64,000 nt of DNA from Molanna angustata. Lineage: Eukaryota > Arthropoda > Insecta > Trichoptera > Molannidae. Below are positions 43,926 to 54,989 of the stretch, in pieces. The notes below the pieces were generated by a model. It was not told the origin of the DNA. It did not search any database and worked only from the letters and a program-made list of their open reading frames with translations. Each line of letters starts with the position of its first letter. Position 1 is the stretch's first letter. Both the position numbers and the translations under genes were made by a program. The stretch lies in assembly GCA_963576475.1 (NCBI GenBank), contig OY754984.1, forward strand, positions 18,253,215 through 18,317,214. The letters run 5' to 3'.

Positions 43926-44279
43926 AAATATTGTGACGTTATTTTGTATCTGCACGTCACTACCTGATTATTTTAATTTTAATTTTTATAAGAATATCTT
44001 AAGCGAACACACCTCGCAATATTTGAAAATATTTCTAATAAGTTATAAGGCGAACACAGCCGTGAACGGATTAGATAGGCGGATCGAGGTATCTATGCCT
44101 TCTTTTTCAACGCTGGCAGCCGACACGAGGTGTCACATGACGCCAAATAGAATGGCGAACGTAAAACTACCCAGCAAAGACTGGAAATTTAAGTTCAAAG
44201 GAGGCTGGGTAAGTTCTTTATTTAGTTTCATCGATCCTCGTCTTTATAAAATATCTGGCATGAGTCACGTTCGCTAATT

Positions 44280-46440
44280 TAACTGAATTCTTGCAGGAAA
44301 TATAACCGCCTCCTTTCTTTTCCTTTCCTATCTTTTCTTTTCGTTATTTTCGTTCATGCTTTCTTTTATGATTCTGCAATGTTGGTGAACTTTGCTATTC
44401 ATACCATTGATGATGGAAAATGAATAATTTTTAATATCATGGTTGGTGCATACTCATATTTGCACATCATGACTTGATAATGACTAAAATACCTGTAAAT
44501 TGGACTTCTGATCGACGTAAATACTACGATGGTAGTTTTCATGTCAACAATTGTACCTGCTGATCATCTTCAAGAAGATGCAAATTCACAAAACTGTTTC
44601 ATTTCTAATAGATTAAAAAAAGATATGAAATATTGATATTATTTGAAAATTTAGATTCAATCTGTTATTTTTTTATTATACATCACATGGTTTAAAAAAA
44701 CATTTGAAAACTTGTAAATTATAATTTAAGAATTAATTTGTTTTATCAAAATGTCAAATATTTAGATTAGTTCAGGTAGCGTAGATCACTCCATGCCAAC
44801 CATGATATCAATAAATTGTGATTTCTTTTGTATTTATGCGTTTCTTTCATCACTTGGTCTTCCCCACATCATATCTGACTCAGCTTTTTCATGTTTTCCT
44901 TACTGTTTTATTGAATAGAAAATTCTTATTGAATACTTAAATATATTTTTTTGTGTCTTAATCAATAAACAACACGCTCTGAGATACTGAGATATTTGCA
45001 TTATTTTTATATGAGTCTCATTGCAATATCGCTGACTGCTGGTGGTAAGGTTTTATGGTGAGTATAATTTTAGCTTCTCTGTTTTTTTTCTCATAAACCA
45101 CCATACCTTGCAATTGTCGGCCCAAAGTGGGGCAGGATTTTTTAAAAAATTGAAGAGCGCGGACTATTAGGATTTAAATTCCATTTGTATTTTTTATTTT
45201 TATTGATTGTAAGACTGGCGCCCAATCTATAACTCTTTTTAAAGTCAGATGTTTGTGTGGGACAGATTGGTGTTGGTAGAGAACGTAAAATTGGTAATTA
45301 GTTCGTGTACTTTGTGGTAGTGATTCCTTTCCTTCCTTAACCCATCCTTAATCTGAGGACTGCGCAGAATCCATCGTCATGAAAGCCGAGCTGTGAGATT
45401 ATATTCATGAGATGACCAGAAGTCAACCAAACTATTTCTAAAAAGTGTGGAAGAGCCCATTATGACCAGTCTTATTCGAGAAATACCATTCAAGAAATCT
45501 ACTCAATCAGGTTGTATTGTAAACTAATAAATAATTAAATGTCGTGAGGACTATAACATAAAAATTCACATTCTTTTCAGTACAAAACTTGAGTTGTCAT
45601 CAATTATTATTAATGTCTATTTTTTTGTAAATCTATAAATTGATTAGAATTATTTTTCTGATTTCATAATTAAAATGTCACATTTTAACTGAACATACAT
45701 AATGAGGGTATCAAATTTTTATAATTGAAACTGTCTTCAAAAAACATCAGGTTGTATAATTTTAATTTGTCGTTGGACTGTGCTAAATGTTATTTCATGT
45801 TTGGTTTGCATTTTTAATGTTGAATACCTATGTTATAGATAAAAAAAATATGAATCTTTATAAGCGTTGTAATTTCCTTTTTGCTAACATACAACATAGT
45901 ATACATTTTCCTTGGGTCGGTCATAAAATTAGAACTTGTAAAAAATAATTATAAAAATCATATGTTGGGTAGAAATTAATTAGGAGATTGTTGTGGTAAT
46001 TAACAAAAAAGGAGTCTGTCTGATACCTGCCTAGAATCAACATTGTTGCATGGCAGTTAATATTTTTTTCTTGTAACAAGTGAAAATAATCAATGTCTTT
46101 TTAAATATTGATATTATTGATATAATACTCTTGGATAATAATAAAAAGTTCTCTTAATTCATGTTAAATCAATATAATTAAAAGGAAATGGTGTTTTAAA
46201 ACAATTTGAGTTTTTTATTCTCTGTTGGGGACATGTGTTTTTTTCTCAATTTTGATGTTAAAGTTCAGCTATGTTGTATAAAATAATAACTGAAAAAGTT
46301 CTTTTAAATGGAATCTCAAATCTTATCATTCTGTAGACTATTTTTTTTATAACCTTGCATGGACTAGTGTCCTTAATCATAACAAAGAGACACTGTCTGA
46401 ATGAGCGGGGGCGTAACTTCCCGCTCAGTGTGATGGGGTA
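44280..46440. other. TE-poor stretch, nothing recognised
   Basis: AT-rich, without recognised repeats or coding motifs. It could be intron or intergenic sequence of a host gene, but I see nothing that proves it. Confidence 0.4.
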
Positions 46441-47156
46441 GGAATTATGTATGTGTCAACAAGTCAACCGAAGAAAGCCTGTAAATCCTTCTGCGAATAT
46501 GAGACAGCCACTTACCTTGTGAGGGGTCTCCAGCCTTCGCAAGCACAGAACTCGTATCTCCGGTCTTAGTATGATGGAGATGATGGTTCGTCCACTTCAC
46601 AAGTCTCACACACAACAAACCTCCCGTGGCGTAATTATTAAAACACAAATAAATTATAGCTATTTTTTTTCTCGACAAGACATAACTTGATCTGTCGACG
46701 AATGTGACAATACCGTGTACCGCTGACGGGCGACAACGTGCGACCACCGAAGTTTTTTCATATCGATGGCTCAAACCATATCCGCTCACCTGTGTTGCTC
46801 AGACGTCGAGAAAGCACAACAAATAAGTGACTATCTAATTCACAGATGGCAGACTGGTCCTACAGTTGACCTGTTTTGAAATAAAGGCTTCAAATAAATT
46901 ATGCAATTACTGTGACAAATGAATATTGCTCAACCACTGTCACATGAGATACATGAGATGACACACTTGGTGTGCGATAGAAGAAATTATAAATTATTGA
47001 ACGTTATAAATTTTCTCAAATCTTATCATTCTGTACACTTCTACAGTCAGATGTCATCTGTAGTAACAAAGATGCGGTCGATTTGAAACAGGTCGAATCA
47101 AACCACTAACACAAGATTATGGTTTATTACAAATGAATTTTTTAACAGATTTTTAA

Positions 47157-47278
47157 TTATCTCAATAGAGACGAAGTTGGAATATTTACTGTAGGAGAAC
47201 CGGGAAATCAAGACACCTACAGGGCCTACGACCTGTCATCGGCTGGCTTACGTGATCACTTTATGCGCTTGCGCAACG
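47157..47278 (+). repeat. Dispersed repeat Y, copy 2
   Basis: TCTCAATAGAGACGAAGTTG...GGAGAACCGGGAAATCA...CACCTACAGGGCCTACGACC...CTGGCTTACGTGATCAC. Near-identical in parts to the 38.5-kb copy. Confidence 0.8.
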
Positions 47279-47471
47279 TTCACCAATTATGCCTTTTTAA
47301 TGAGATCTATATCAATTCAATTTTTGAAAGTTCTATATATTGTAATACTGAAAATCTTTTCGCTTGAAAATAAAGATTATTACTACAGCCATCTATGTGT
47401 GAAATTATGAACAACATTCTTATTATATATCATTTAATGATTCGGCGGATATTTTGTGGTAGTTAATATAA

Positions 47472-47688
47472 ACCATTTTTGAATTATTAATTAGCTACAT
47501 ATAAACCACTTGTTTTTTGAGTCACTTCGCGACATGTTTCGGAAGCGCTGTCCTTCCATCGACCGGCGTGTCGAGACTCGACACAGTCTCGACACGCCGG
47601 TCGATGCAAGGACAGCGCTTCCGAAACATGTCGCGAAGTGACTCAAAAAACAAGTGGTTTATAGATAATTTATATTTCAAAAATGGTA
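47472..47688. mobile_element. Foldback element with hammerhead-like core, P1
   Basis: About 108-bp arms: CCATTTTTGAA...ACCACTTGTTTTTTGAGTC and its complement, meeting around TCGAGACTCGACACAGTCTC. Each arm, read inward-out, contains GGAAGGACAGCG-CTTCC then GAA-A-CATG-T-C. Outer arms have diverged more than inner ones. I infer a Penelope-like retroelement terminus; no ORF is present. Confidence 0.65.
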
Positions 47689-47719
47689 AACATTCTTATT
47701 ATTTTTTATTTATTTTTGT

Positions 47720-47835
47720 TGTAACGCCATCTATTGAGAGAATTGGTTTTTTGTAAATAATGAGAGCAACAATTCTTATACCTGAGGTGACAAATGCATT
47801 TTTCGCATAGAAGTCACCCCTGACCTTATCAGTCT
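47720..47835 (+). repeat. Dispersed repeat Z, copy 2
   Basis: GTTGTAACGCCATCTATTGA and GAAGTCACCCCTGAC match 43805-43925. Confidence 0.65.
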
Positions 47836-47899
47836 GGCACAATAAATAATAAATTAAAATATACTTACCTACATTTTATAGGTACAATAAAACACTGAA

Positions 47900-48062
47900 A
47901 AAAGACAACCATACAAAAAAAACAACCATAGTAAAAAACAACCATACAAAAACGACCATACAAAAACAACCATAAAAAACAACCATACAAAAACAACCAT
48001 ACAAAAACAACCATAGAAAACAACCATACAAAAACAACCATAAAAAAACGACCATAACTAAA
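47900..48062. repeat. ACCATACAAAAACA tandem repeat
   Basis: ACAACCATACAAAAACAACC-type units of 13-17 bp repeated about ten times. The minus-strand frame through it (VVFLWLFLYGC) is an artefact of the repeat. Confidence 0.9.
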
Positions 48063-48090
48063 ATATAATATTTTATTTTTATTTTATGTA

Positions 48091-48298
48091 GCTTCTCGGG
48101 CAACTAACAGGTGCTATGTCAAATAATTATTTAACACGCACCCAATGACAAGTTGCCACATTTTGGAGACTTACGGTATTTATCGTCTCACAGATCCAGA
48201 CTGAAAACACAATTAAAAACTGTGTCTCCACCGGGAATCGAACCCGGGACCCTTGGATCAGCAGTCAGATACCTAACCAACTGAGCCACGAAGGCCGA
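48091..48298 (-). mobile_element. tRNA-derived SINE S3
   Basis: Complement of GCCACGAAGGCCG (A box side), GAATCGAACCCGGGACC (B box) and GCTTCTCGGGCAACTAACAG (3' part). The B box is intact. Confidence 0.9.
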
Positions 48299-48309
48299 CG
48301 AAGGCCGAA

Positions 48310-48890
48310 GGCCGATTTTACAAGTTCATTTACCGCGAATAAAAATATTTTTACGGAATCATCCACCGGGATGAAAAACAAGGGACGTCGCGTTAAATAA
48401 CTTGCACATGGTTATTACATATTGACTTGTATAAATAATTAATAAAACTGTTTAACAAGTACATTTGCCGCGAAATGAATATTATGTTATCGGCGAAAAC
48501 AAGACAAACAACGCTGGTTCAAATGTTCCTATGCTAACACTAAAATTATTAATTGAACCAAGTACACACACAACAACGTCTGTTTACATACCGAGTTATT
48601 ATGTGTTAATTGCGACAATTTAATTAAAAAATATAAATATCAAACAGGCTGTTTGAATTTTATTGCCAAATGAAATTTTTCTTTGAAAGTATGATCCTTT
48701 CCCGTAGCTGAAGCAAAAACCATATACTCCAGTGGTAGCTTATTCAAACATCACTGAGAATGAAACAAATTTATTTTGTATATTAATTAATTTCATCAAA
48801 ACAAACAAATGTAAAAATTATTTTTTATATTGTTTGATTTCCTTATTTACTTGTGTTCTTTACATTTATTATAATTCTTCTCCCATGCTA
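48310..48890. other. No recognisable gene or repeat
   Basis: A local AAGGCCGAAGGCCG duplication borders the SINE. The rest is AT-rich without motifs. Confidence 0.4.
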
Positions 48891-48894
48891 TAGG

Positions 48895-49148
48895 TATCCC
48901 ATCTCTTTGTCTACGATAAAGTAGAATAAACACGCCGTACATATTACATACACACAATAAGAATAAAACATTATTTTTATTCTATAAGTACATAGCATAT
49001 AGTCCACACACACACACACAGATACATTGTGATGAAACATCAGAATACAATCTTAGCATGATACAAATTGATAATCTGCAATAATAAAATAACCTTAAAA
49101 ATTGAGAATTCATAACTCCCACTACATATCCTTGGAGTAGTTAAGAGT
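48895..49148 (+). repeat. Dispersed repeat X, 3' part
   Basis: GATAAAGTAGAATAAACACG, GATACATTGTGATGAAAC, and a degenerate terminal hairpin (49114-49148). The left part of X is missing. Confidence 0.6.
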
Positions 49149-49639
49149 CAAAACAGATTCTTCTTTCAAAATAAAATAACAATTCTACAAAGATACCTAC
49201 CTAACACAGATCAACTTACAATAAAATAATGAAATATCAGGTATATCCTTATAAAGCTTTACAACAATAAACAGAAAAATAAAGAATAAAAGCCAACGTT
49301 GTATTTCGCTTTCAACGAATTCGTATTTGCCTATAAATAAAACTACATACCTACATACAAATATTGAACAGAAAAGTATACTACATATTATATATAGACA
49401 GAGAAACAGCCAGCAGCCATCCCGCCAAAAACAATTGAGAAGTGCAAAAGAATACACACTTTAGGCAGTAAATAATTCGAATTTCACAACCATATTCGAA
49501 TATCAGTATTTCGCCGACAACGAGGGGATGGACAGAGCCAATTCCACCATAAGTTCAAATAGAGCAATTGTGTAAGTAACAAAGAAATTCTAGACGCAAA
49601 GAAATGTGGTGCTCAAATAAATGATCAAATGATTCATCA

Positions 49640-49785
49640 TCATCATCATAAGCTCGATTTCCTGGCTGGGCTTTGGCTGAATCCAGGAGACTCCTCCATC
49701 CCCGTCTATCCGTTGCCTTCGTTCTCCAATTTCTAATATCTACTGCAGAGGCATCGGCAATGAAATTGTCCATCCATCGATCAAA
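49640..49785 (-). pseudogene. RTE-like LINE C-terminal remnant
   Basis: Minus-strand codons: MDNFIADASAVDIRNWRTKA then TDRRGWRSLLDSAKAQPGNR. The RRGWRSL-x3-AKA motif is the very end of RTE-like proteins. The 3' end ATGATGATGATG follows. Confidence 0.7.
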
Positions 49786-49899
49786 TGATTATCAAAGTTT
49801 AAGTGGTGTGATACAATAAAGTCAAAGAAAGACCAGCAAAGCAGCAGTTATATCCGGATGCGTGAGAGACACTATTTGAACTAATAAGTGGGTATATTA

Positions 49900-50105
49900 T
49901 GCTGGTTGAAAGTAAGGCCCGAACATCGTCCGTCGACAGACTAAAAAAAATACTCAGAACTACAGAAATAAAAACACACAGATAATTTTGGACACAACTT
50001 TCAGAAAGAGAATCATAAATGAAGTGATTCGCGGAACTTGCGATGTAGAAGGCATCGTAATGTGGAGCAGGCAAAGAAAGCGCTCTTTAAGTGAACACAC
50101 GCAGC
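49900..50105 (+). pseudogene. RTE-like LINE fragment, opposite strand
   Basis: SVDRLKKILRTTEIKTHR, then after a frame break FRKRIINEVIRGTCDVEG and IVMWSRQRKRSLSEHTQ. This resembles the region before the GHV-R-M motif in RTE-like C-termini. Degenerate. Confidence 0.5.
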
Positions 50106-50589
50106 AAACGAATCTCGAAAGTCTCCTCAAAACTGCTGTAGTGACATTGGGTGTTGGGTATTAATGTTGTAGGATAAGTGAAATGTATAAAAAGCGATCT
50201 CAACGATGCTTCCTATTTCGCTGGTTCACAATGATTCTTTTTCTGTGCACTGGTCCAAACATCCACACGCGATGATCTTCAAACTTGTACTAAACTTTTT
50301 TCAATTGTCGCTTATTGTTCGAAGTGACAATTCCCGAACACATCAGTAAGGGGACAGTGGCAAGGAAGGTATATGTACATAGATATATGCTTCTACAACT
50401 GCTATGTGTAAAATTCCAGAGGATCGGCGACCACTAAGGACTACCACTAACACTGACAACAAAGAAATGGGGGAACGATGGACATCGTCATACCAAAACC
50501 AAGACAAGATTCTTATCATCAATCTATTGGATGATATAGAAGATTCAAAATAGCTTTCAAAAATTCAAAAAAGATAGTTTTTTTTCTAA

Positions 50590-50865
50590 TCATCATCATC
50601 AGTGTCTCCACAGCACAGAATTAGCCTTGGCCTCCTCAAGGAATTGCACCTTGTCCATTGCCTTATCTCTCCAATCCCGCACACCGGCTATCTGAAGGTC
50701 CCTCTCGGATCCACCCTTACATCGTAGCATAGGCCTTCCCACATTTCTCTTTTCCTCGGGAGACATTATGAGGATTCTTTTCGGCGTCTGGTCATCGCCA
50801 TAGTATGCACGTGTCCTAATCAGCGGAGCCTCCCTATTATGATCTATCTATTTAAAGAAAAAAGA
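50590..50865 (-). pseudogene. RTE-like LINE C-terminal remnant
   Basis: Minus-strand codons in shifting frames: DQTPKRILIMSPEEKRNVGR and DKAMDKVQFLEEAKANSV, followed by a GATGATGATG end. Same subfamily as 61885-62165 on the plus strand. Confidence 0.65.
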
Positions 50866-51004
50866 GCTTCAAATACATGATTATCTTTCAATAATCCAAA
50901 GACGAATTGTTATTTTCAAAATCATGGATAACTAATTATTTGCATAACTCACCAATGAATATAATTCATCGGTTGAGCAAAGAAGATGGAAATTCAATTG
51001 TGTC

Positions 51005-52172
51005 ATTGACTTTTTTTTCGTTTTATATGTAATGGTGGTATTTAGAATAGGTTTTTCCTTTTTTTTTTGCTAAAGTTTACTATATTTTTTTCTGTGATTT
51101 TGTTTTCGATGTGTTTTTTTAGCATGTTTTTAAAGGGCAATTTTTGACGTTTTTTTCTGGTTAACGGCAATTCACCCTGTAAAGAGTGCTATGTGCCAAT
51201 TATTTCATGTCAGAGGAGAAAAGTTAATTTTATTATAAATTTATGTCATTCAATGAAAGGAATTTTGAAATAACGGACAGTACACGTGAATTATTAAGAG
51301 ACAAAAGATGTTGGATATTAAGTGGAGATTGGTGAGTGATTTTAATTAATTGTTTGTATATATTTTTGAAAGCGGAATTATTTTTACAGTTAAAAAATAC
51401 ATAATCAATTGTCTCATCCTCATCACCACACTGGCAAAGTGGGCTATTTAGAGCTCTTATTCTAAACAGATGGGAGGCAATTGAACAATGGCCAATTCTC
51501 ATTCTAGAAATACATGATATTAATCGTTTAGATATGTTTCTATTATAAAACCATGGTTTAGAGGAAATTTTTTGTTGGATACCTGCATGATAAGCACCCT
51601 TATATTTTTTTGTTTTGTACCAATTTTCATCCCATTTGAAAAGCATATTTGATTTAAGGCGGGGTAAAAGATCTGAGATTGGGATTATAAAGTTATCTGG
51701 AATTGTGCCCGAAGTAGTTCCCAATTTCGCAAGTTCATCAGCCTTTTCATTGCCCTCAATCCCAAGATGTCCAGGGACCCATGATAGAACTATGTCAAAT
51801 TCGTCGTTTTTGAGATAATATAGAAAACTTTTAATGGAACATGTGATTCTGTCCTTTGGATAATTTAGAGGATTGGATGAAATTTTTTGAAGAGCACTAC
51901 GGGAATCTGTACATATTAGGGCGCGGTTGATATTTTGAGATCGAGTAAGAGCCAAAGCTTGGTTGATCGCAAAGCTTTCGGCTGTGAAAATGGACACTTC
52001 ATTTGGCAATTTGTAAGAAACATTAATGCCGAAATCAGGAATGTGAACCGAAGCACCACAGTTCTGATTTTCAGATTTGGATCCATCTGTATATATGAGG
52101 GTATATTCCGGGAATTTGGAATTAGCAATTTGTGTAAATTTTGTGTTTATATTAAGTGTATTTGAAATTATT
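51005..52172 (-). mobile_element. LINE 3' half with RNase H domain
   Basis: One open minus-strand frame from 52172 to 51233, about 310 codons. It begins with PEYTLIYTDGSKSENQNCGA (catalytic Asp in YTDGS), then FTAESFAINQAL (Glu), ALICTDSRSAL (Asp) and SWVPGHLGIEGNEKADELAK (His/Asp), the full RNase H signature. A gag-like tail follows with PLCQCGDEDETIDYVFFNC. The RT is truncated away. RNase H places it in the I/R1/LOA groups. A 3' UTR of about 230 bp follows (CACATAGCACTCTTTACAGG). The uninterrupted frame suggests recent insertion. RNase H would remove RNA from the RNA/DNA hybrid during reverse transcription. Confidence 0.85.
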
Positions 52173-52179
52173 AATTAAA

Positions 52180-52735
52180 TAATATGTAAGTACTAATAAT
52201 AAATGGATAATTTATATTGTGTTATTTTTGATACATGGAAAAAAGATAAAATAAAAACTAGGTGAAATAATTTATAAGACATAGTGTGCTTTAAATCTCC
52301 CAGGCATCGAAATCTGTGGTTCCGGCCCTGGGAATGGATTCAGGGAGTAGAAGGCGTCGGTCCAGTTTACAGTTGAAACCAGTCTGGAATTTCTAATAAA
52401 AATGCTCAAACGGAATTCCTTATTCCAGATTCACAACACAACACCGGAACTATATAGTAATGGAAGACATGCGTGTCTACTTGTTAATTATATAAGCTAT
52501 GTTTTCAAATGAAAATCTACTGTTTCGTGCATCATGGAAAGAGAGACGATTATTTAAATAGTTTTTCTACATTTTAGATACTTCAACTAATTCTTTGATT
52601 TTATTTAAGTTCTCAAAGTGAACCTGTTAAAAAAGTATAAAAAATAAGTATGTGGCATAAATGTACTGCATTAAAATAAGAATCAACTTTTACGTCAATG
52701 AATTTATGTAGCAAAAATGTATTTCATAATTATTG
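52180..52735. other. No recognisable gene or repeat
   Basis: Short unrelated frames only. Confidence 0.35.
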
Positions 52736-52740
52736 TTAGT

Positions 52741-52775
52741 ATTACCTCAGAACAAGCTTCGCTTAGTGAGGTAAT
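52741..52775 (+). other. Conserved LINE 3'-UTR hairpin, copy 6
   Basis: ATTACCTC-AGAAC-AAGC-TTC-GCTT-AGT-GAGGTAAT. The outer stem ATTACCTC/GAGGTAAT and inner stem AAGC/GCTT both differ from the other copies yet still pair. The parent LINE is not recognisable upstream. Confidence 0.75.
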
Positions 52776-53174
52776 AAATTCGATTTTCATATTTAAGTTT
52801 TTGTTATATTGTATTTATTGTATATTCTATGATGGAAATAAATTTAAAAGTGTTGGTCACAACCTACACGTTTCAGTAAAATTTGTAGCATTCTTAAGAC
52901 AAATAAGATTATATCAACTTGATATTATTTTAATAACATAATATATCATTCATTATGCCTAGAGGTACCGACTAAAATAGTGCTTCCACTCTTTTCTATG
53001 TTATCATCGATTTAGATGTCCCGTAAGAACAGGATAATCGAACATACAACAGCCAAAACCAACATCTCACATAATGTATGTACATAGTTAAGCAATGAAA
53101 TTCATCGCCCATTTTGAACGCCGTCTCTTGAGGTGAGACGAGGCTGGCGTCTGAAGATACAGTCATGTGTCTTG

Positions 53175-53250
53175 CCTCCTTTTATGAGGTAATGCACACC
53201 CGCACACCTATCGGTGGTAACCCCACATTGTGGGATATGCTGTGATTTTA
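53175..53250 (+). repeat. LINE-like 3'-end fragment
   Basis: AATGCACACCCGCACACCTA...GGGATATGCTGTGATTT matches the segment at 4935-5000. Confidence 0.5.
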
Positions 53251-53629
53251 TAAATGCATACCTAGTTGAACAAGTATGCAGTTATATTTATTTGGTAGCC
53301 GCGACACGGTGGCGCCTCACGTCTCTAACCTGTCAAACCTTTAAGGTATATAACTCTATTTGCGGTGTTGTGCATTCTTCATATTGATAAAATAAGCACG
53401 TACCAGAGTCCAGCTTCCAATAAATCGAATATACGCTGGAGATATCTCCAACGGAAGACCCCACTTTACAGAACTGAAGAATAAATTTATGAACAAATGT
53501 TGTATGTTAATGGTACGTTTGAATTTAACTCATTTCTTATTTTTCGTAACTTCAAATTCTCTTATCGGACGTAAGACGAAAAATACTTGATTCTAAAGTT
53601 TTTGTGTAAACTAAGCGGATATCCATTAT

Positions 53630-53965
53630 TTATTTTATTTATTTATTTATACCATCTCGACACTTACATATAACATAATTCATAAATACTATCCCAACCT
53701 CACTAGGACTACGCCTGTTTCGAGGTTGGAGATTTACAATATTATATTTATACATTACATCTATGTACATCCATGCACCCACCACACAAAAATACAATAT
53801 TTACTATACGCAGTTGGGTACCTTAAATCATTATTGTGACAATTTTATTCCACAGCAAAACACACCCAACTGGTACAATTAATGGTAACTACATGGATAT
53901 AAATGCCAGGGTGACCACACAATTAAAATATTTTTAACATATTAAAATGAGAAAAAATAAAACAA
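53630..53965 (-). mobile_element. 5'-truncated LINE, family B relative
   Basis: Non-coding 3' UTR: hairpin 53694-53729, (AAAT)n tail at 53630-53650, and GTTGGGTACCT, GGTGACCACAC in the same order as the 3' UTR of the 8.6-12.9 kb element. Confidence 0.75.
53694..53729 (-). other. Conserved LINE 3'-UTR hairpin, copy 7
   Basis: Minus strand: CCAACCTC-GAAAC-AGG-CGTAGT-CCT-AGT-GAGGTTGG, with an 8-bp outer stem. Confidence 0.75.
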
Positions 53966-53974
53966 ATAACAAAT

Positions 53975-54203
53975 TCAATATTATAAAATTACTTAAAAAA
54001 ATAAGTAAAAAAACACTTTTTTTTAACTTTATTCCACTAATTTAAAGTGTTGACCACTGACGCGTTTCGCTCAAAGAACATCTACTGAATGGCGAGTAGA
54101 TGCTTATTGAGCGAAACGCGTCAGTGGTCAACACTTTAAATTAATGGAATAAAGTTAAAAAATTGTGTTTTAACTAATTTTTTTAAGTAATTTTATACTA
54201 TTG
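53975..54203. mobile_element. Foldback element with hammerhead-like core, P2
   Basis: Arms of about 110 bp: CAATATTATAAAATTACTT...AACTTTATTCCA...GTGTTGACCACTGACGCG and complement. Near the centre, TAGATGCTTATTGAGC then GAA-A-CGCG-T-C on the plus strand, and GTAGATGTTCTTTGAGC then GAA-A-CGCG-T-C on the minus strand. Inferred Penelope-like terminus. Confidence 0.65.
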
Positions 54204-54467
54204 ATAATGGAATTCCATCACGTATTAGTAGTCGAAAAATTTGAAATAAATCACAAATTAATGTAAATCATATCAGGCTAGTACATAAATTTTGAGTTAT
54301 TAAATTAACAAATAAAATAGAATACAGTATTTATCCACATAAAACGATTTATTGCTACCGAACGTTTTCTTCTAGGTGACTCAATTGTTTTTCTAATGTG
54401 TTTTACGATATTTTTAAAATTTTTGGACATATAGTCAGTTAAATACATAAATTTATGGCAAATTTTC

Positions 54468-54548
54468 AACATCTCAATAGAGACGAAGTTGGAATATTAT
54501 AGGAGAACCAGGAACTCAAGGCACCTACACGTCATCAGCTGGTTTACA
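54468..54548 (+). repeat. Dispersed repeat Y, copy 3
   Basis: CATCTCAATAGAGACGAAGT, AGGAGAACCAGGAACTCA, CACCTACA, then a deletion to CGTCATCAGCTGGTTTAC. Shorter than the other two copies. Confidence 0.8.
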
Positions 54549-54864
54549 TAAATTTGTCATGGAAAAATGTTTTAATTAATAACAAAAGTTTGAGGAACCA
54601 TCGAACTTTTTCATTAAATAAAGTTTGAGATATTTTATTTGTCTATAACTATTTAGATATGTGGAAAGTTAAAATAAAAAATGAAATGATGATAACCCCT
54701 GACTGAAACAAATAATCAAAATTCTTAGCATAAAAGTTCGAATTTTCTATGTAATATGTACTCTCAAATTTTAGGCTCTCTGCATCAGCGGATCAAAAGT
54801 TATAAAGGGGCACGGATACACAGATACAAAAGACTCATATTCTGCGAATTCTGAGTTCATCCAT

Positions 54865-54925
54865 ATACCATTTTTTTTTTTTTTTTAACAAAAATAAATA
54901 TATCCTTGTTAAAACAAGTACTTAT
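54865..54925 (-). mobile_element. SINE S4 tail fragment
   Basis: T-run, then AATAAATATATCCTTGTTAA and ACAAGTACTTATGA. It matches the 3' end of S4 read on the minus strand; the tRNA-like head is absent. Confidence 0.5.
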
Positions 54926-54989
54926 GAAGGAGTGCGCTTAAGAGGAGGAGTAATTAATAAAGGAGTGCGCTGCAGAAATTTTCGTTCTC

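Noticed and set aside
46445..46789. 114-aa minus-strand frame ending at a splice-donor-like site
   Set aside because: No ATG start, no recognised domain and no following exon found; mentioned only as part of the TE-poor interval.
47876..48103. 75-aa minus-strand frame rich in Trp, Phe and Leu
   Set aside because: It is a translation of the ACCATACAAAAACA tandem repeat; the periodic WLFLYGC pattern is a DNA repeat, not a membrane protein.
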